Part shown: in pieces, positions 13,628 through 20,020 of the stretch
Layout: every line of letters begins with the position of its first letter
Position numbering within the stretch: position 1 is the first letter of the stretch
Origin: Patescibacteria group bacterium
Lineage (GTDB): Bacteria > Patescibacteriota > Minisyncoccia > Minisyncoccales > JAHIOY01
Direction of reading: 5' to 3'
Length of the DNA: 21,017 bases
NCBI GenBank assembly: GCA_018894495.1
Contig: JAHIOY010000100.1
Coordinates: 1-21,017 of the forward strand
Notes under the pieces: model-generated
Seen by the model: only the letters and a program-made list of their open reading frames with translations
What the model was told of the DNA's origin: nothing
The model's database searches: none
Position numbers and translations under genes: made by a program

Positions 13628-14080
13628 ATGGGAAAAAAAAGAATTATTACCAAGACAAAAGAGGAATTATTCAAGGAGAGAGAAAAAGTTGAATCAAAGG
13701 TTCAAAAAGAAGTTAAACTAAAAATTCCTCAGAAAATAAGAGAGGGAAAGATTTACATTTCGTCTTCCTATAACAATACCCTAATGACCTTAACCGATAT
13801 TCAGGGAAATGTTTTGTATTGGACTTCGGCAGCTACCATCGGCTTTAAGGGAACAAAAAAGGGGACCCCCTTTGCCGCTTCAAAAACAGCCGAGGCAATG
13901 GCTCAGACGGTTAAAAAAATCGGAATTGAAAGAGTGGCTGTTTTAATAAAAGGAATTGGCTCAGGCAGGGAATCCGCCATCAGGTCTTTGGCTAGCCGGG
14001 GGTTGGATATAATTTCAATAAAAGACATAACGTCGATACCCCATAATGGCTGCCGGCCGAAGAAAGTGAGAAGAGTATAA
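13628..14080 (+). CDS. rpsK: 30S ribosomal protein S11
   Basis: Platform protein of the small subunit. The core is typical: GKIYISSSYNNTLMTLTDIQ, then GFKGTKKGTPFAASKTAEAM, GIGSGRESAIRSL and ITSIPHNGCRPKKVRRV at the end. At 150 residues it is about 20 longer than usual owing to a charged N-terminal extension (residues 1-38, rich in K and E). Start at ATG 13628; no nearby Shine-Dalgarno because a hairpin occupies that place. Confidence 0.97.
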   Translation: MGKKRIITKTKEELFKEREKVESKVQKEVKLKIPQKIREGKIYISSSYNNTLMTLTDIQGNVLYWTSAATIGFKGTKKGTPFAASKTAEAMAQTVKKIGIERVAVLIKGIGSGRESAIRSLASRGLDIISIKDITSIPHNGCRPKKVRRV

Positions 14081-14176
14081 CCGAAGCCGCTATACGAATT
14101 TACGAATTTGCGGCTTCGGGTACGAATTGATTATCGTATTCGTATATTCGTAAAAATTCGTAATTCGTAGGGAAAT
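14081..14176. repeat. Hairpin plus ACGAAT array between rpsK and rpsD
   Basis: A perfect 10-bp stem CCGAAGCCGC/GCGGCTTCGG (14081-14090 with 14110-14119) closes a loop made of ACGAATTT units, starting on the base after the rpsK stop. Then CGTATTCGTATATTCGTAAAAATTCGTAATTCG continues as inverted ACGAAT units. AGGGA at 14168-14172 is a possible ribosome binding site for rpsD. Confidence 0.85.
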
Positions 14177-14803
14177 ATGCAAAATAATAAATGTAAAATT
14201 TGCCGCCGATTAGGAGTAAAACTTTTTTTGAAGGGTGAGAGGTGTTTTTCGGTTAAATGCCAAATAGTCAGAAGGCCTTATCCCCCGGGGATTAAGAAGA
14301 AAAGGCGAAGGATTTCCATCTCTGAATACGCTTCGGAATTGACAGAAAAACAACGACTAAAGAATTTATATCAATTGAGAGAAAGGCAATTTAGAAGGTA
14401 CGTAGAAAGAGCCCTATCCCAGAGGGGCAAAGTAGAGGATGCCACGGTTTTGTTAATTAAAGAATTAGAAAGTCGCTTGGATAATGTGGTTTTCCGTTTG
14501 GGTTTCGCTTCTTCCCGGGCCCAGGCAAAACAACTTGTCTCCCACGGCCATTTTTTAGTTAATAAAAAGACGATTAACGTTCCTTCCTGTATGCTTAAAA
14601 AAGGAGACGAGGTTTCCCTTAAAGAAAATTCAGCCAAAAAAGCAATTTTTAAAGAGATTAAAAATGTGTTAAAAAAACAAAATGTTCCGCCTTGGCTCAA
14701 ATTAAATGCCGAAGCATTGTCCGGGAAAGTAATCGGGGAGTCATCCTTGGAAGGAGCTCCGCCAGTTGAAATCTCGGAAATCTTCGAGTATTATTCAAGA
14801 TAA
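14177..14803 (+). CDS. rpsD: 30S ribosomal protein S4
   Basis: Primary 16S rRNA-binding protein of the 5' domain. 208 residues, normal. The N-terminal zinc site is complete (C6, C9, C23, C28), making it the zinc-binding form. The S4 RNA-binding domain reads LESRLDNVVFRLGFASSRAQ, then LVSHGHFLVNKKTINVPSC. The C-terminus ends EISEIFEYYSR as usual. rpoA follows. Confidence 0.97.
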   Translation: MQNNKCKICRRLGVKLFLKGERCFSVKCQIVRRPYPPGIKKKRRRISISEYASELTEKQRLKNLYQLRERQFRRYVERALSQRGKVEDATVLLIKELESRLDNVVFRLGFASSRAQAKQLVSHGHFLVNKKTINVPSCMLKKGDEVSLKENSAKKAIFKEIKNVLKKQNVPPWLKLNAEALSGKVIGESSLEGAPPVEISEIFEYYSR

Positions 14804-14882
14804 ATAAATCAACGAATAACGAATTTTTTACGAATATACGAATTCGTAAATTCGCAACTGATTCGATATTCGCTAATTCAAT
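14804..14882. repeat. ACGAAT-type spacer between rpsD and rpoA
   Basis: AACGAATAACGAATT and TTTACGAATATACGAATTCGTAAATTCG words with an internal inverted part (TACGAATTCGTA). No ORF and no obvious promoter. Confidence 0.7.
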
Positions 14883-15578
14883 ATGATACCATTACCCAAT
14901 CCGCCAAAAATCGTTAAAGATAAAAATAATTTTGCTCAATTTGAAATTGAAGGTCTTTATCCTGGTTATGGAGTTACAATTGGAAATTCGCTGAGAAGGG
15001 TCTTGTTTTCTTCTCTTGAAGGAGCAGCAGTCACCCAAGTGAAAATAAAAGGGGTTCAACATGAATTTTCAACCATACCCGGGGTTTTAGAAGACGTGAT
15101 TGACATCATCTTAAATTTAAAAAAGTTGAGGTTTAAATTATTTTCCGAGGAGCCCCAAAAAGCAATTTTAAAAGTTAAAGGAAAAAAAGAAGTTAAGGGT
15201 TCTGACCTTGAACTGCCGGCTCAGGTGGAATTAGTCAACAAAGATGCCCCGATTTGCGCCTTGACCGATAAAAAATCTGAAGTAGAAATGGAAATTCAGA
15301 TTACCCGGGGCATTGGCTATGAGCCGATTGAAAGGAGAAAAAAAGAAAAATTGGGAATTGGCGTAATTCCCTTAGACGCCATTTTCACGCCGATTAGAAA
15401 CGTCAAATTTAGGGTTGAAAATATGAGAGTTGGAAAACGAACTGATTTTGACCATCTATTTTTAGACATTGAGACCGATGGGACGCTCACCCCAAAAGAG
15501 GCATTTGCCAGGGCTTCCGAAATTTTACTTAAACATTTTTCGTTATTTGGAGAAAGTTTTAAATTCGTTAAAAATTAA
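14883..15578 (+). CDS. rpoA: RNA polymerase alpha subunit, N-terminal domain only
   Basis: Forms the assembly platform for beta and beta'. The N-terminal domain is complete: EIEGLYPGYGVTIGNSLRRV, LFSSLEGAAVTQVKIKGVQH, then the insert domain and FDHLFLDIETDGTLTPKEAF. At 231 residues it stops where the linker should begin, so the C-terminal domain that contacts UP elements and activators is absent. No piece of it is visible downstream, since rplQ begins at 15631. The last codons and the stop lie in a 33-bp palindromic unit present twice in tandem, suggesting the end was set by the repeat. Confidence 0.95.
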   Translation: MIPLPNPPKIVKDKNNFAQFEIEGLYPGYGVTIGNSLRRVLFSSLEGAAVTQVKIKGVQHEFSTIPGVLEDVIDIILNLKKLRFKLFSEEPQKAILKVKGKKEVKGSDLELPAQVELVNKDAPICALTDKKSEVEMEIQITRGIGYEPIERRKKEKLGIGVIPLDAIFTPIRNVKFRVENMRVGKRTDFDHLFLDIETDGTLTPKEAFARASEILLKHFSLFGESFKFVKN

Positions 15579-15629
15579 AAAGATTAATTTTTAGACTTCG
15601 TTAAAAATTAAAAAGATTAATTTTTAGAC
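15564..15629. repeat. Two exact 33-bp tandem palindromic units at the rpoA-rplQ junction
   Basis: 15564-15596 and 15597-15629 are identical. Each has the stem AAAAATTA/TAATTTTT and ends TTTTTAGAC. The first supplies the rpoA stop, the second ends next to the rplQ ATG. Same family as 7517-7583 and 11271-11300. Confidence 0.95.
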
Positions 15630-15630
15630 T

Positions 15631-15981
15631 ATGAGAAAGAGAAAAAAGGGGCGAAGACTTAGCCGAAAAAAGGACCAAAGGAAGGCGCTTTTGCGAGCGT
15701 TGGCGAGCTCCCTTATTTTAAAAGAAAAAATTAAAACCACCGAAGCAAAGGCAAAGGAGGTTTTGGGATTTGCGGAAAAACAAATTACTTTGTCTAAAAC
15801 GGGAAATTTAAATTCACGAAGATTGTTAGCCCGAAAATTTTCAAAGGAAATAGTTAAAAAATTGGTTGAGGTAATTGGGCCCAGGTATAAAGAGAGAAAA
15901 GGAGGATATACAAGAATTATTAAATTGGGGCAGAGAAAGTCGGATGGAGCGAATATGGCCATCATTGAATTATTGAAATAA
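15631..15981 (+). CDS. rplQ: 50S ribosomal protein L17
   Basis: Lies near the peptide exit tunnel. 116 residues. Typical RLSRKKDQRKALLRALASSL, then LILKEKIKTTEAKAKEV and the C-terminal RYKERKGGYTRIIKLGQRK with ending AIIEL. Located after rpoA as usual; rplM starts 2 nt after its stop, so the two are translationally linked. Confidence 0.97.
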   Translation: MRKRKKGRRLSRKKDQRKALLRALASSLILKEKIKTTEAKAKEVLGFAEKQITLSKTGNLNSRRLLARKFSKEIVKKLVEVIGPRYKERKGGYTRIIKLGQRKSDGANMAIIELLK

Positions 15982-15983
15982 TT

Positions 15984-16331
15984 ATGGAACATAAAACCAA
16001 TGCCATAGATGCTAATAATAAGGTCTTGGGCAGATTAGCAAGTCAAATTGCTATTTTATTGCAGGGCAAGCATAGACCAAACTTCCTTCCATATAAAGAT
16101 ACGGGCGATTTTGTTGTCGTCAAAAACATTAAACAAATCAAATTGACCGGCAAAAAATTTGAACAGAAAAAGTATTTTCGCCATTCATCGTATATGGGCG
16201 GGGCAAAGGAAACCCCGTTAAAAAAATTATTTGAGCAAAAACCGGGAGAAATTTTAAAAAAGGCGGTTTCTGGAATGCTGCCCAAAAATAGATTGAGAAA
16301 AATACGACTAAAACGGCTAAGAATTGAATAA
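15984..16331 (+). CDS. rplM: 50S ribosomal protein L13, short form
   Basis: Early assembly protein. Typical IDANNKVLGRLASQIAILLQ and YKDTGDFVVVKNIKQIKLTG, then YFRHSSYMGGAKETPLKKLF and the helix AVSGMLPKNRLRK. At 115 residues it lacks the last 25 or so found in the usual ~142-residue protein (the YAGPxHPHxAQxP end). The rest is intact. It is followed by rpsI after 4 nt, the universal pair. Confidence 0.96.
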   Translation: MEHKTNAIDANNKVLGRLASQIAILLQGKHRPNFLPYKDTGDFVVVKNIKQIKLTGKKFEQKKYFRHSSYMGGAKETPLKKLFEQKPGEILKKAVSGMLPKNRLRKIRLKRLRIE

Positions 16332-16335
16332 TATT

Positions 16336-16776
16336 ATGGAGAAAACAACAAAAAAAAAGGAAAAACCAAAACTTACCTCCAAACCCGAGAAATATCTTGA
16401 AGCCGTTGGCAGGAGAAAAACAGCCATAGCTCGGGTTCGGCTTTTAATTAAAGGAGAAAAATCATTTCTTATCAATGGAAAACCGTTGGCTCATTATTTG
16501 CCGGGTTTCGAACTTCAAAAAATAGCCAATAGTCCTTTGGAGAAAATGAATTGTTTGGATAAATTTGGAATTTTAGCCAAAGTGAAAGGCGGCGGTATTC
16601 ATGCTCAGGCCGAAGCCATTCGCCTCGGTATAGCCCGGGCTTTGATTCTTTTCAATCCTGATTTTCGCAAGCGGCTAAAACGAGTTAATTATTTAACCCG
16701 GGACCCTCGGATGAAAGAAAGAAAAAAATTCGGCTTAAAAAGAGCAAGACGCGCCCCCCAGTGGCAGAAACGATAA
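16336..16776 (+). CDS. rpsI: 30S ribosomal protein S9
   Basis: Its C-terminal tail reaches the P-site tRNA. Typical YLEAVGRRKTAIARVRL, NSPLEKMNCLDKFGILAKVK-type middle, GGGIHAQAEAIRLGIARAL, then the terminal KFGLKRARRAPQWQKR. About 146 residues with a lysine-rich N-terminal extension. I use ATG 16336; a TTG at 16324 would overlap rplM. Probably the last gene of the infA operon. Confidence 0.97.
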   Translation: MEKTTKKKEKPKLTSKPEKYLEAVGRRKTAIARVRLLIKGEKSFLINGKPLAHYLPGFELQKIANSPLEKMNCLDKFGILAKVKGGGIHAQAEAIRLGIARALILFNPDFRKRLKRVNYLTRDPRMKERKKFGLKRARRAPQWQKR

Positions 16777-16790
16777 TTACTACGAATTTA
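16776..16790 (+). repeat. Left arm of a 15-bp inverted repeat flanking the GxxExxY gene
   Basis: ATTACTACGAATTTA, exact reverse complement of 17229-17243. It overlaps the last base of the rpsI stop codon. ACGAAT words continue to the ATG at 16815. Confidence 0.9.
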
Positions 16791-16814
16791 CTAATCTCTA
16801 CGAATATACGAATA

Positions 16815-17210
16815 ATGAGAACTAAGACCATTAGAACTGACTTAATATATCCTGAGTTAAGTTATAAAATAATTGGAATTTTGTTTGAGGTTTATAATAA
16901 TCTAGGCCCGGGATATCAAGAAAAATATTATCAGAGGGCAATCGGAGCGGCTTTTCGGGAACAAAAAATAGATTTTAAGGAACAATTTTTAACAGCAATA
17001 AAATTTAAAAACAATAATATTGGTAAATATTTCCTTGACTTTTTAGTTGATAATAAAATTGTCTTAGAAATTAAGAAGGGAGATAGATTTTCAAGAAGGG
17101 ACATTGAACAAGTATATGCTTATTTAAAAGCAATGAATCTAAAATTAGGAATTATATCTAACTTCACTAATAAGGGAATAAAATTTAAAAGAATTATTCA
17201 TCTAGATTAG
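16815..17210 (+). CDS. GxxExxY family protein
   Basis: 131 residues. The name motif is GYQEKYY within NLGPGYQEKYYQRAI, and a nuclease-like core follows (YFLDFLVDNKIVLEIKKGD), which offers the D...ExK arrangement of PD-(D/E)XK folds. The family is common in CPR and other environmental bacteria; its function is not established as far as I know. The gene lies between perfect 15-bp inverted repeats and follows rpsI, which suggests an inserted cassette. The ATG at 16815 is preferred over the GTG at 16761, which overlaps rpsI. Confidence 0.85.
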   Translation: MRTKTIRTDLIYPELSYKIIGILFEVYNNLGPGYQEKYYQRAIGAAFREQKIDFKEQFLTAIKFKNNNIGKYFLDFLVDNKIVLEIKKGDRFSRRDIEQVYAYLKAMNLKLGIISNFTNKGIKFKRIIHLD

Positions 17211-17228
17211 TACATTCGTAATTATTCG

Positions 17229-17243
17229 TAAATTCGTAGTAAT
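17229..17243 (-). repeat. Right arm of the 15-bp inverted repeat flanking the GxxExxY gene
   Basis: TAAATTCGTAGTAAT, ends on the base before the next ATG (17244). Reverse complement of 16776-16790. Confidence 0.9.
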
Positions 17244-17951
17244 ATGCTTAAAGAACTAATTGATAAATTTTATTTAGACAAAGAAAGAGACAGAGAACAG
17301 CATCATTTTTACATCACTGATGCCGGGAAATGCAGCCGGGCGATTTTTTTTAAATTCAAAAATATGCCCAGAAAGAAAATGACCCCAGAGATTTTGAGAA
17401 TGTTTGACCACGGCAATTATGTCCAGATGCAGATATTAAACGCTTTGTTCGGTTTAGGAATAGTAAGGGCTTCAGAAATTAATATTCCTCCCCAACAACT
17501 GATTTCAGGCCGAGCCGACGCTATTTTAACCCTAGACAACGAGCTTTATGTGGTTGATTTTAAAAGTATGAACAGTATGATTTTTCAAAAACTAGAAGCA
17601 GCCAAAGAAGAAAACATCAATCAAATCCAACTGTATATGCACTTTTTTGAAATTCCCAAAGGCATTCTTTTATACGTCAATAAAAACACCCTGGAACTAA
17701 AAGAGTTTGCGCTCAATTACAACCCGGCGCTTTGCGAAAATCTTTTGCAGGATTTAGCCGCGCTTAAAATAAAAATTGAGAAAAATATCGTTCCTTTAAG
17801 ATTGTCTGGCTACCCGGAAAACTGGCAGTGCCGATATTGCCAGTTTAAAGAAATTTGCAAAATTACTGGCCAAAAAGAGGTGAGTTGGGAGGCGTTTAAA
17901 AAGAAAGTTCAGGAGGGAGAGGGCTTAGATTTTCTTAATAATAATATTTAA
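17244..17951 (+). CDS. PD-(D/E)XK nuclease, Cas4/RecB-like with Fe-S cysteines
   Basis: 235 residues. Nuclease motifs: H56 (FDHGNYVQ), D92 (SGRADAIL), D105 and K107 (VVDFKSM), and the QIQLYMHFF helix (Q127, Y131). Four cysteines in the Cas4/AddB arrangement, C30 then C196, C199 and C205 (CRYCQFKEIC), predict a 4Fe-4S cluster. The protein is probably a DNA exonuclease in repair or recombination. There are no cas genes or CRISPR repeats nearby, so a CRISPR role is not supported. Its 3' end overlaps the 3' end of the convergent coaB gene by 27 bp. Confidence 0.83.
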   Translation: MLKELIDKFYLDKERDREQHHFYITDAGKCSRAIFFKFKNMPRKKMTPEILRMFDHGNYVQMQILNALFGLGIVRASEINIPPQQLISGRADAILTLDNELYVVDFKSMNSMIFQKLEAAKEENINQIQLYMHFFEIPKGILLYVNKNTLELKEFALNYNPALCENLLQDLAALKIKIEKNIVPLRLSGYPENWQCRYCQFKEICKITGQKEVSWEAFKKKVQEGEGLDFLNNNI

Positions 17952-18581
17952 AAGTTTTTTTGCGATTTCTTTTTTTGTTTGGCAAACAATAATATTTTTT
18001 TCCTCATCAATAATAAATGCCCGGTGCCTGCCTTTTTTAATGTCAACATCTTTAAAATCGTTAGCCACCATTAAGTCAGCATTTGAGACCCTCATACTTT
18101 TATATGCTCGTTTAATTAATTCTTTTTGAGACAGATTAACTTCAAGTTTAAATTTTACTAAAAAGACCTTCGGGTCCCACTCTTTGATTTTGTCCGCTAT
18201 TTTGGGAGTGGGTTTTAATTTTATGGTCAGGTTATTTTTAGTTGAGATTATTTTCCCCGCTCGGCTCTCTTTGGGAATAAAATCAGCTACCGCTGCTGAA
18301 TGAATAACAACGTCATATTGCCGAGAAGATATCTCTCTTTTCATTAGTTGATGAAGTTCATCAAAAAAACTAAACCGAATTATTTTCAAATTCTGAGGCG
18401 TTTTTTTTGGCAGGGACAGAGGGCTTGGCCCCAAAAGCAAGGTTACTTTTGCTCCTTTTTTGACGGCCTCTTTTGCCGTTAATAAAGCCAGTCGGCCCGT
18501 AAAAACATTACTAATAACTCTTATTTTATCCAACGGCGCCCAGACCGGCCCCCCGGTAATTAAAATTTTTTTATCCCGCAT
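17925..18581 (-). CDS. coaB: Phosphopantothenate-cysteine ligase (separate CoaB)
   Basis: Joins cysteine to 4'-phosphopantothenate using a nucleotide triphosphate. Typical ILITGGPVWAPLDKIRVISN (6-25), AAVADF (96-101), a degenerate LTIKLKPTPKI and ADLMVANDF (168-176). In most CoaB proteins a lysine lies four residues before the D of the DLxxAND segment; here that place reads S166 (RVSNAD). 218 residues corresponds to the C-terminal half of a CoaBC fusion. I use the ATG at 18581; an open frame extends to 18809 but runs through palindromes and overlaps coaC. It is separated from coaC by a 118-bp palindrome cluster. Confidence 0.88.
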   Translation of the reverse strand: MRDKKILITGGPVWAPLDKIRVISNVFTGRLALLTAKEAVKKGAKVTLLLGPSPLSLPKKTPQNLKIIRFSFFDELHQLMKREISSRQYDVVIHSAAVADFIPKESRAGKIISTKNNLTIKLKPTPKIADKIKEWDPKVFLVKFKLEVNLSQKELIKRAYKSMRVSNADLMVANDFKDVDIKKGRHRAFIIDEEKNIIVCQTKKEIAKKLLNIIIKKI

Positions 18582-18703
18582 CAGAAGACCACGAGATTTC
18601 CCGTGGATGCCGGGTGGTCTTCGGTGCGGGATTTCGCTCCCCGCGCAAGCGGGAGAGAAATTCCGCAATCGTAACTTCCACGCGCTTGCACGTGGAGCTT
18701 CAT
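18581..18703 (-). CDS. Possible 40-codon mini-ORF bridging coaC and coaB
   Basis: Starts MKLHVQARGS and ends NLVVF. Its ATG overlaps the coaC stop (ATGA) and its TGA overlaps the coaB ATG (TGATG), so ribosomes could pass from coaC to coaB through it. The sequence is made of palindromes and is probably not selected as a protein. No family recognised. Confidence 0.25.
   Translation of the reverse strand: MKLHVQARGSYDCGISLPLARGAKSRTEDHPASTGNLVVF
18582..18699. repeat. Palindrome cluster between coaC and coaB
   Basis: Outer stem GAAGACCAC/GTGGTCTTC (18584-18592 with 18614-18622), a CCACG/CGTGG inner stem, then GCGGGATTTC opposite GAAATTCCGC enclosing CCCGC-GCAA-GCGGG, then CCACG/CGTGG around CGCTTGCA near 18678-18695. 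It is much more GC-rich than the surroundings. Confidence 0.8.
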
Positions 18704-19272
18704 TTTTTAAACCTCTTTTTTTCATTTTCAAGGATTTTTTTAACCACTTTAAAAATTTCTTCGGGTTCGGCCATTCTGCCTTCGCCTTCTGTTCCGTCAG
18801 CCAAAACACCGGTTTTTGGGCCCGCGATATAATAATTTTTTCTTTGTCTTATTTTGGCGATATTTTCTTTGACAAAAACATTTTTCCACATATTGTCATT
18901 CATAGCCGGCGCGATGAGCAAAGGCGTTTTTTCAGGCAGGGCTAAAATAATCGTGGTTAAAAGACTATCAGCAATGCCATGCGCTATCTTTCCGATTGTG
19001 TTGGCAGTGGCTGGAGCCAAGACAAAAACATCAGCCCTTTTGGCTAAATTTATATGTTCTAATCCCTCCTCTGAATCAAACATTGAGATATAGACGGGGG
19101 ACCGGGTTAAGGAGCGAAAGACAACCGGGGAAATAAGTTTCGCCGCGTTCTCGGTCATTACCACCCTTACCTCGACGCCCTGTTTTATAAATAACCTCAC
19201 CAAAAGACAGGTTTTGTAAATTGAAATTCCGGCACTCGCGCCAACTAAAATTTTTTTATTTTTCATAGACAT
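18700..19272 (-). CDS. coaC: Phosphopantothenoylcysteine decarboxylase (separate CoaC), clamp cysteine replaced
   Basis: Flavoprotein that decarboxylates 4'-phospho-N-pantothenoylcysteine to 4'-phosphopantetheine. It has ILVGASAGISIYKT (8-21, FMN binding), catalytic H73 (EHINLAKRAD), PATANT (87-92) and PAMNDNMW (122-129). The substrate clamp, normally LACGxxGxGRM, reads LADGTEGEGRM (157-167), so the expected cysteine is D159 (codon GAC). 190 residues is the full size of a CoaC half. The start overlaps the stop of the ligase gene upstream. Fourth-step chemistry is likely but may differ from the standard mechanism. Confidence 0.88.
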   Translation of the reverse strand: MSMKNKKILVGASAGISIYKTCLLVRLFIKQGVEVRVVMTENAAKLISPVVFRSLTRSPVYISMFDSEEGLEHINLAKRADVFVLAPATANTIGKIAHGIADSLLTTIILALPEKTPLLIAPAMNDNMWKNVFVKENIAKIRQRKNYYIAGPKTGVLADGTEGEGRMAEPEEIFKVVKKILENEKKRFKK

Positions 19273-20020
19273 AATTTTTCCTTATTATCTTGACCATTTC
19301 TTTTAAAATTTTTTTATTGTCATAATTTTTTAAGATTGATTTTATCTTTTGCTCGCCACGACTTTTAAATTCCTGGCTGGTTTTAATAAGTTCCGGCATT
19401 GCCCTTACAATATTGTCAACAATGGTTATGTTAGCTTTTTGGGCCGTTCTTGAAAAGGGATTTAAATCAACGGCAATAACTTTTTTGCCCATTTTAATTA
19501 ATGCCTCGGTTCGGTCGCCGTCTTCTAGAAAAACCAAAACAACATCGGCTTTAAAAATTCCCCTCGGGTCAACCTTTCTTCTTTCACTGAGCAATTCAGG
19601 AATAGTGGCTGAGGCATCTTTTCCTACCCCAAAAACATGAGCGACGCCGCAGGCCATCAATAAATCCTTAATTTTTTTTTCTCGTTTTTCGGTGCGGTAA
19701 AATAAATTAACCTCTATTTTTGAACCGGTAATTTTAGCCAATTTAATAATTTCTTTTGGAATCAAGGCAGCCGCGTTCCCATTGACCGAGATGACCGGGT
19801 TTTTCGCCAATAAAAGAAGGGCGGCCGCGGCTTTAATTGCTTTTCTGGCCGGCGGCAATGTTTTTTCTCCCAAAATATAATCAAACGCTTCTCCTCTGCC
19901 CTGGGCGATTAATCCTTCCGCGGCAACAATTCCCTTTTTAAACCCCTCGGTTAACCCCTCCCTTATAATAAGGGAGGGGTATCTCGGGTGCGATTTTGGT
20001 ATCGTGAATTTATTTTTCAT
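19256..20020 (-). CDS. 4-phosphopantoate-beta-alanine ligase, archaeal type (phosphopantothenate synthetase)
   Basis: In archaea this enzyme joins 4-phosphopantoate and beta-alanine with ATP, replacing bacterial PanC and CoaA together with pantoate kinase. The match to the archaeal family (DUF137) runs end to end: IPKSHPRYPSL (7-17), LIAQGRGEAFDYILGEKT (37-54), NPVISVNGNAAAL (74-86), EVNLFYRTEKRE (103-114), LEDGDRTEALIKMGK (165-179) and DLNPFSRTAQKANITIVDN (185-203). 254 residues. The gene overlaps the pantoate kinase stop by 11 bp and the coaC start by 17 bp. Residues 14-22 are encoded by a perfect 12-bp-arm palindrome. No canonical bacterial counterpart is known to me. Confidence 0.93.
   Translation of the reverse strand: MKNKFTIPKSHPRYPSLIIREGLTEGFKKGIVAAEGLIAQGRGEAFDYILGEKTLPPARKAIKAAAALLLLAKNPVISVNGNAAALIPKEIIKLAKITGSKIEVNLFYRTEKREKKIKDLLMACGVAHVFGVGKDASATIPELLSERRKVDPRGIFKADVVLVFLEDGDRTEALIKMGKKVIAVDLNPFSRTAQKANITIVDNIVRAMPELIKTSQEFKSRGEQKIKSILKNYDNKKILKEMVKIIRKNYVYEK
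19954..19980. repeat. Perfect palindrome inside the phosphopantoate ligase gene
   Basis: ACCCCTCCCTTA-TAA-TAAGGGAGGGGT, 12-bp arms with a 3-nt loop. It encodes YPSLIIREG, which falls on the conserved YxSLxxRE segment of the family. Core shared with the alaS palindrome at 8953-8966. Confidence 0.9.

Noticed and set aside
17244..17951. Cas4 as part of a CRISPR-Cas locus
   Set aside because: No cas1, cas2 or effector gene and no repeat-spacer array in the window.
18582..18699. tRNA or riboswitch between coaC and coaB
   Set aside because: No cloverleaf, anticodon arm or known aptamer core; the stems are simple nested palindromes.
17925..18809. Long CoaB reading frame starting at 18809
   Set aside because: The first 76 residues run through the palindrome cluster and overlap coaC in another frame; they look like no CoaB N-terminus. 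The family N-terminus begins at 18581.
18460..18945. Open + strand frame of 161 codons opposite coaB/coaC
   Set aside because: It mirrors real genes on the other strand and spans the palindromes; no family resemblance.
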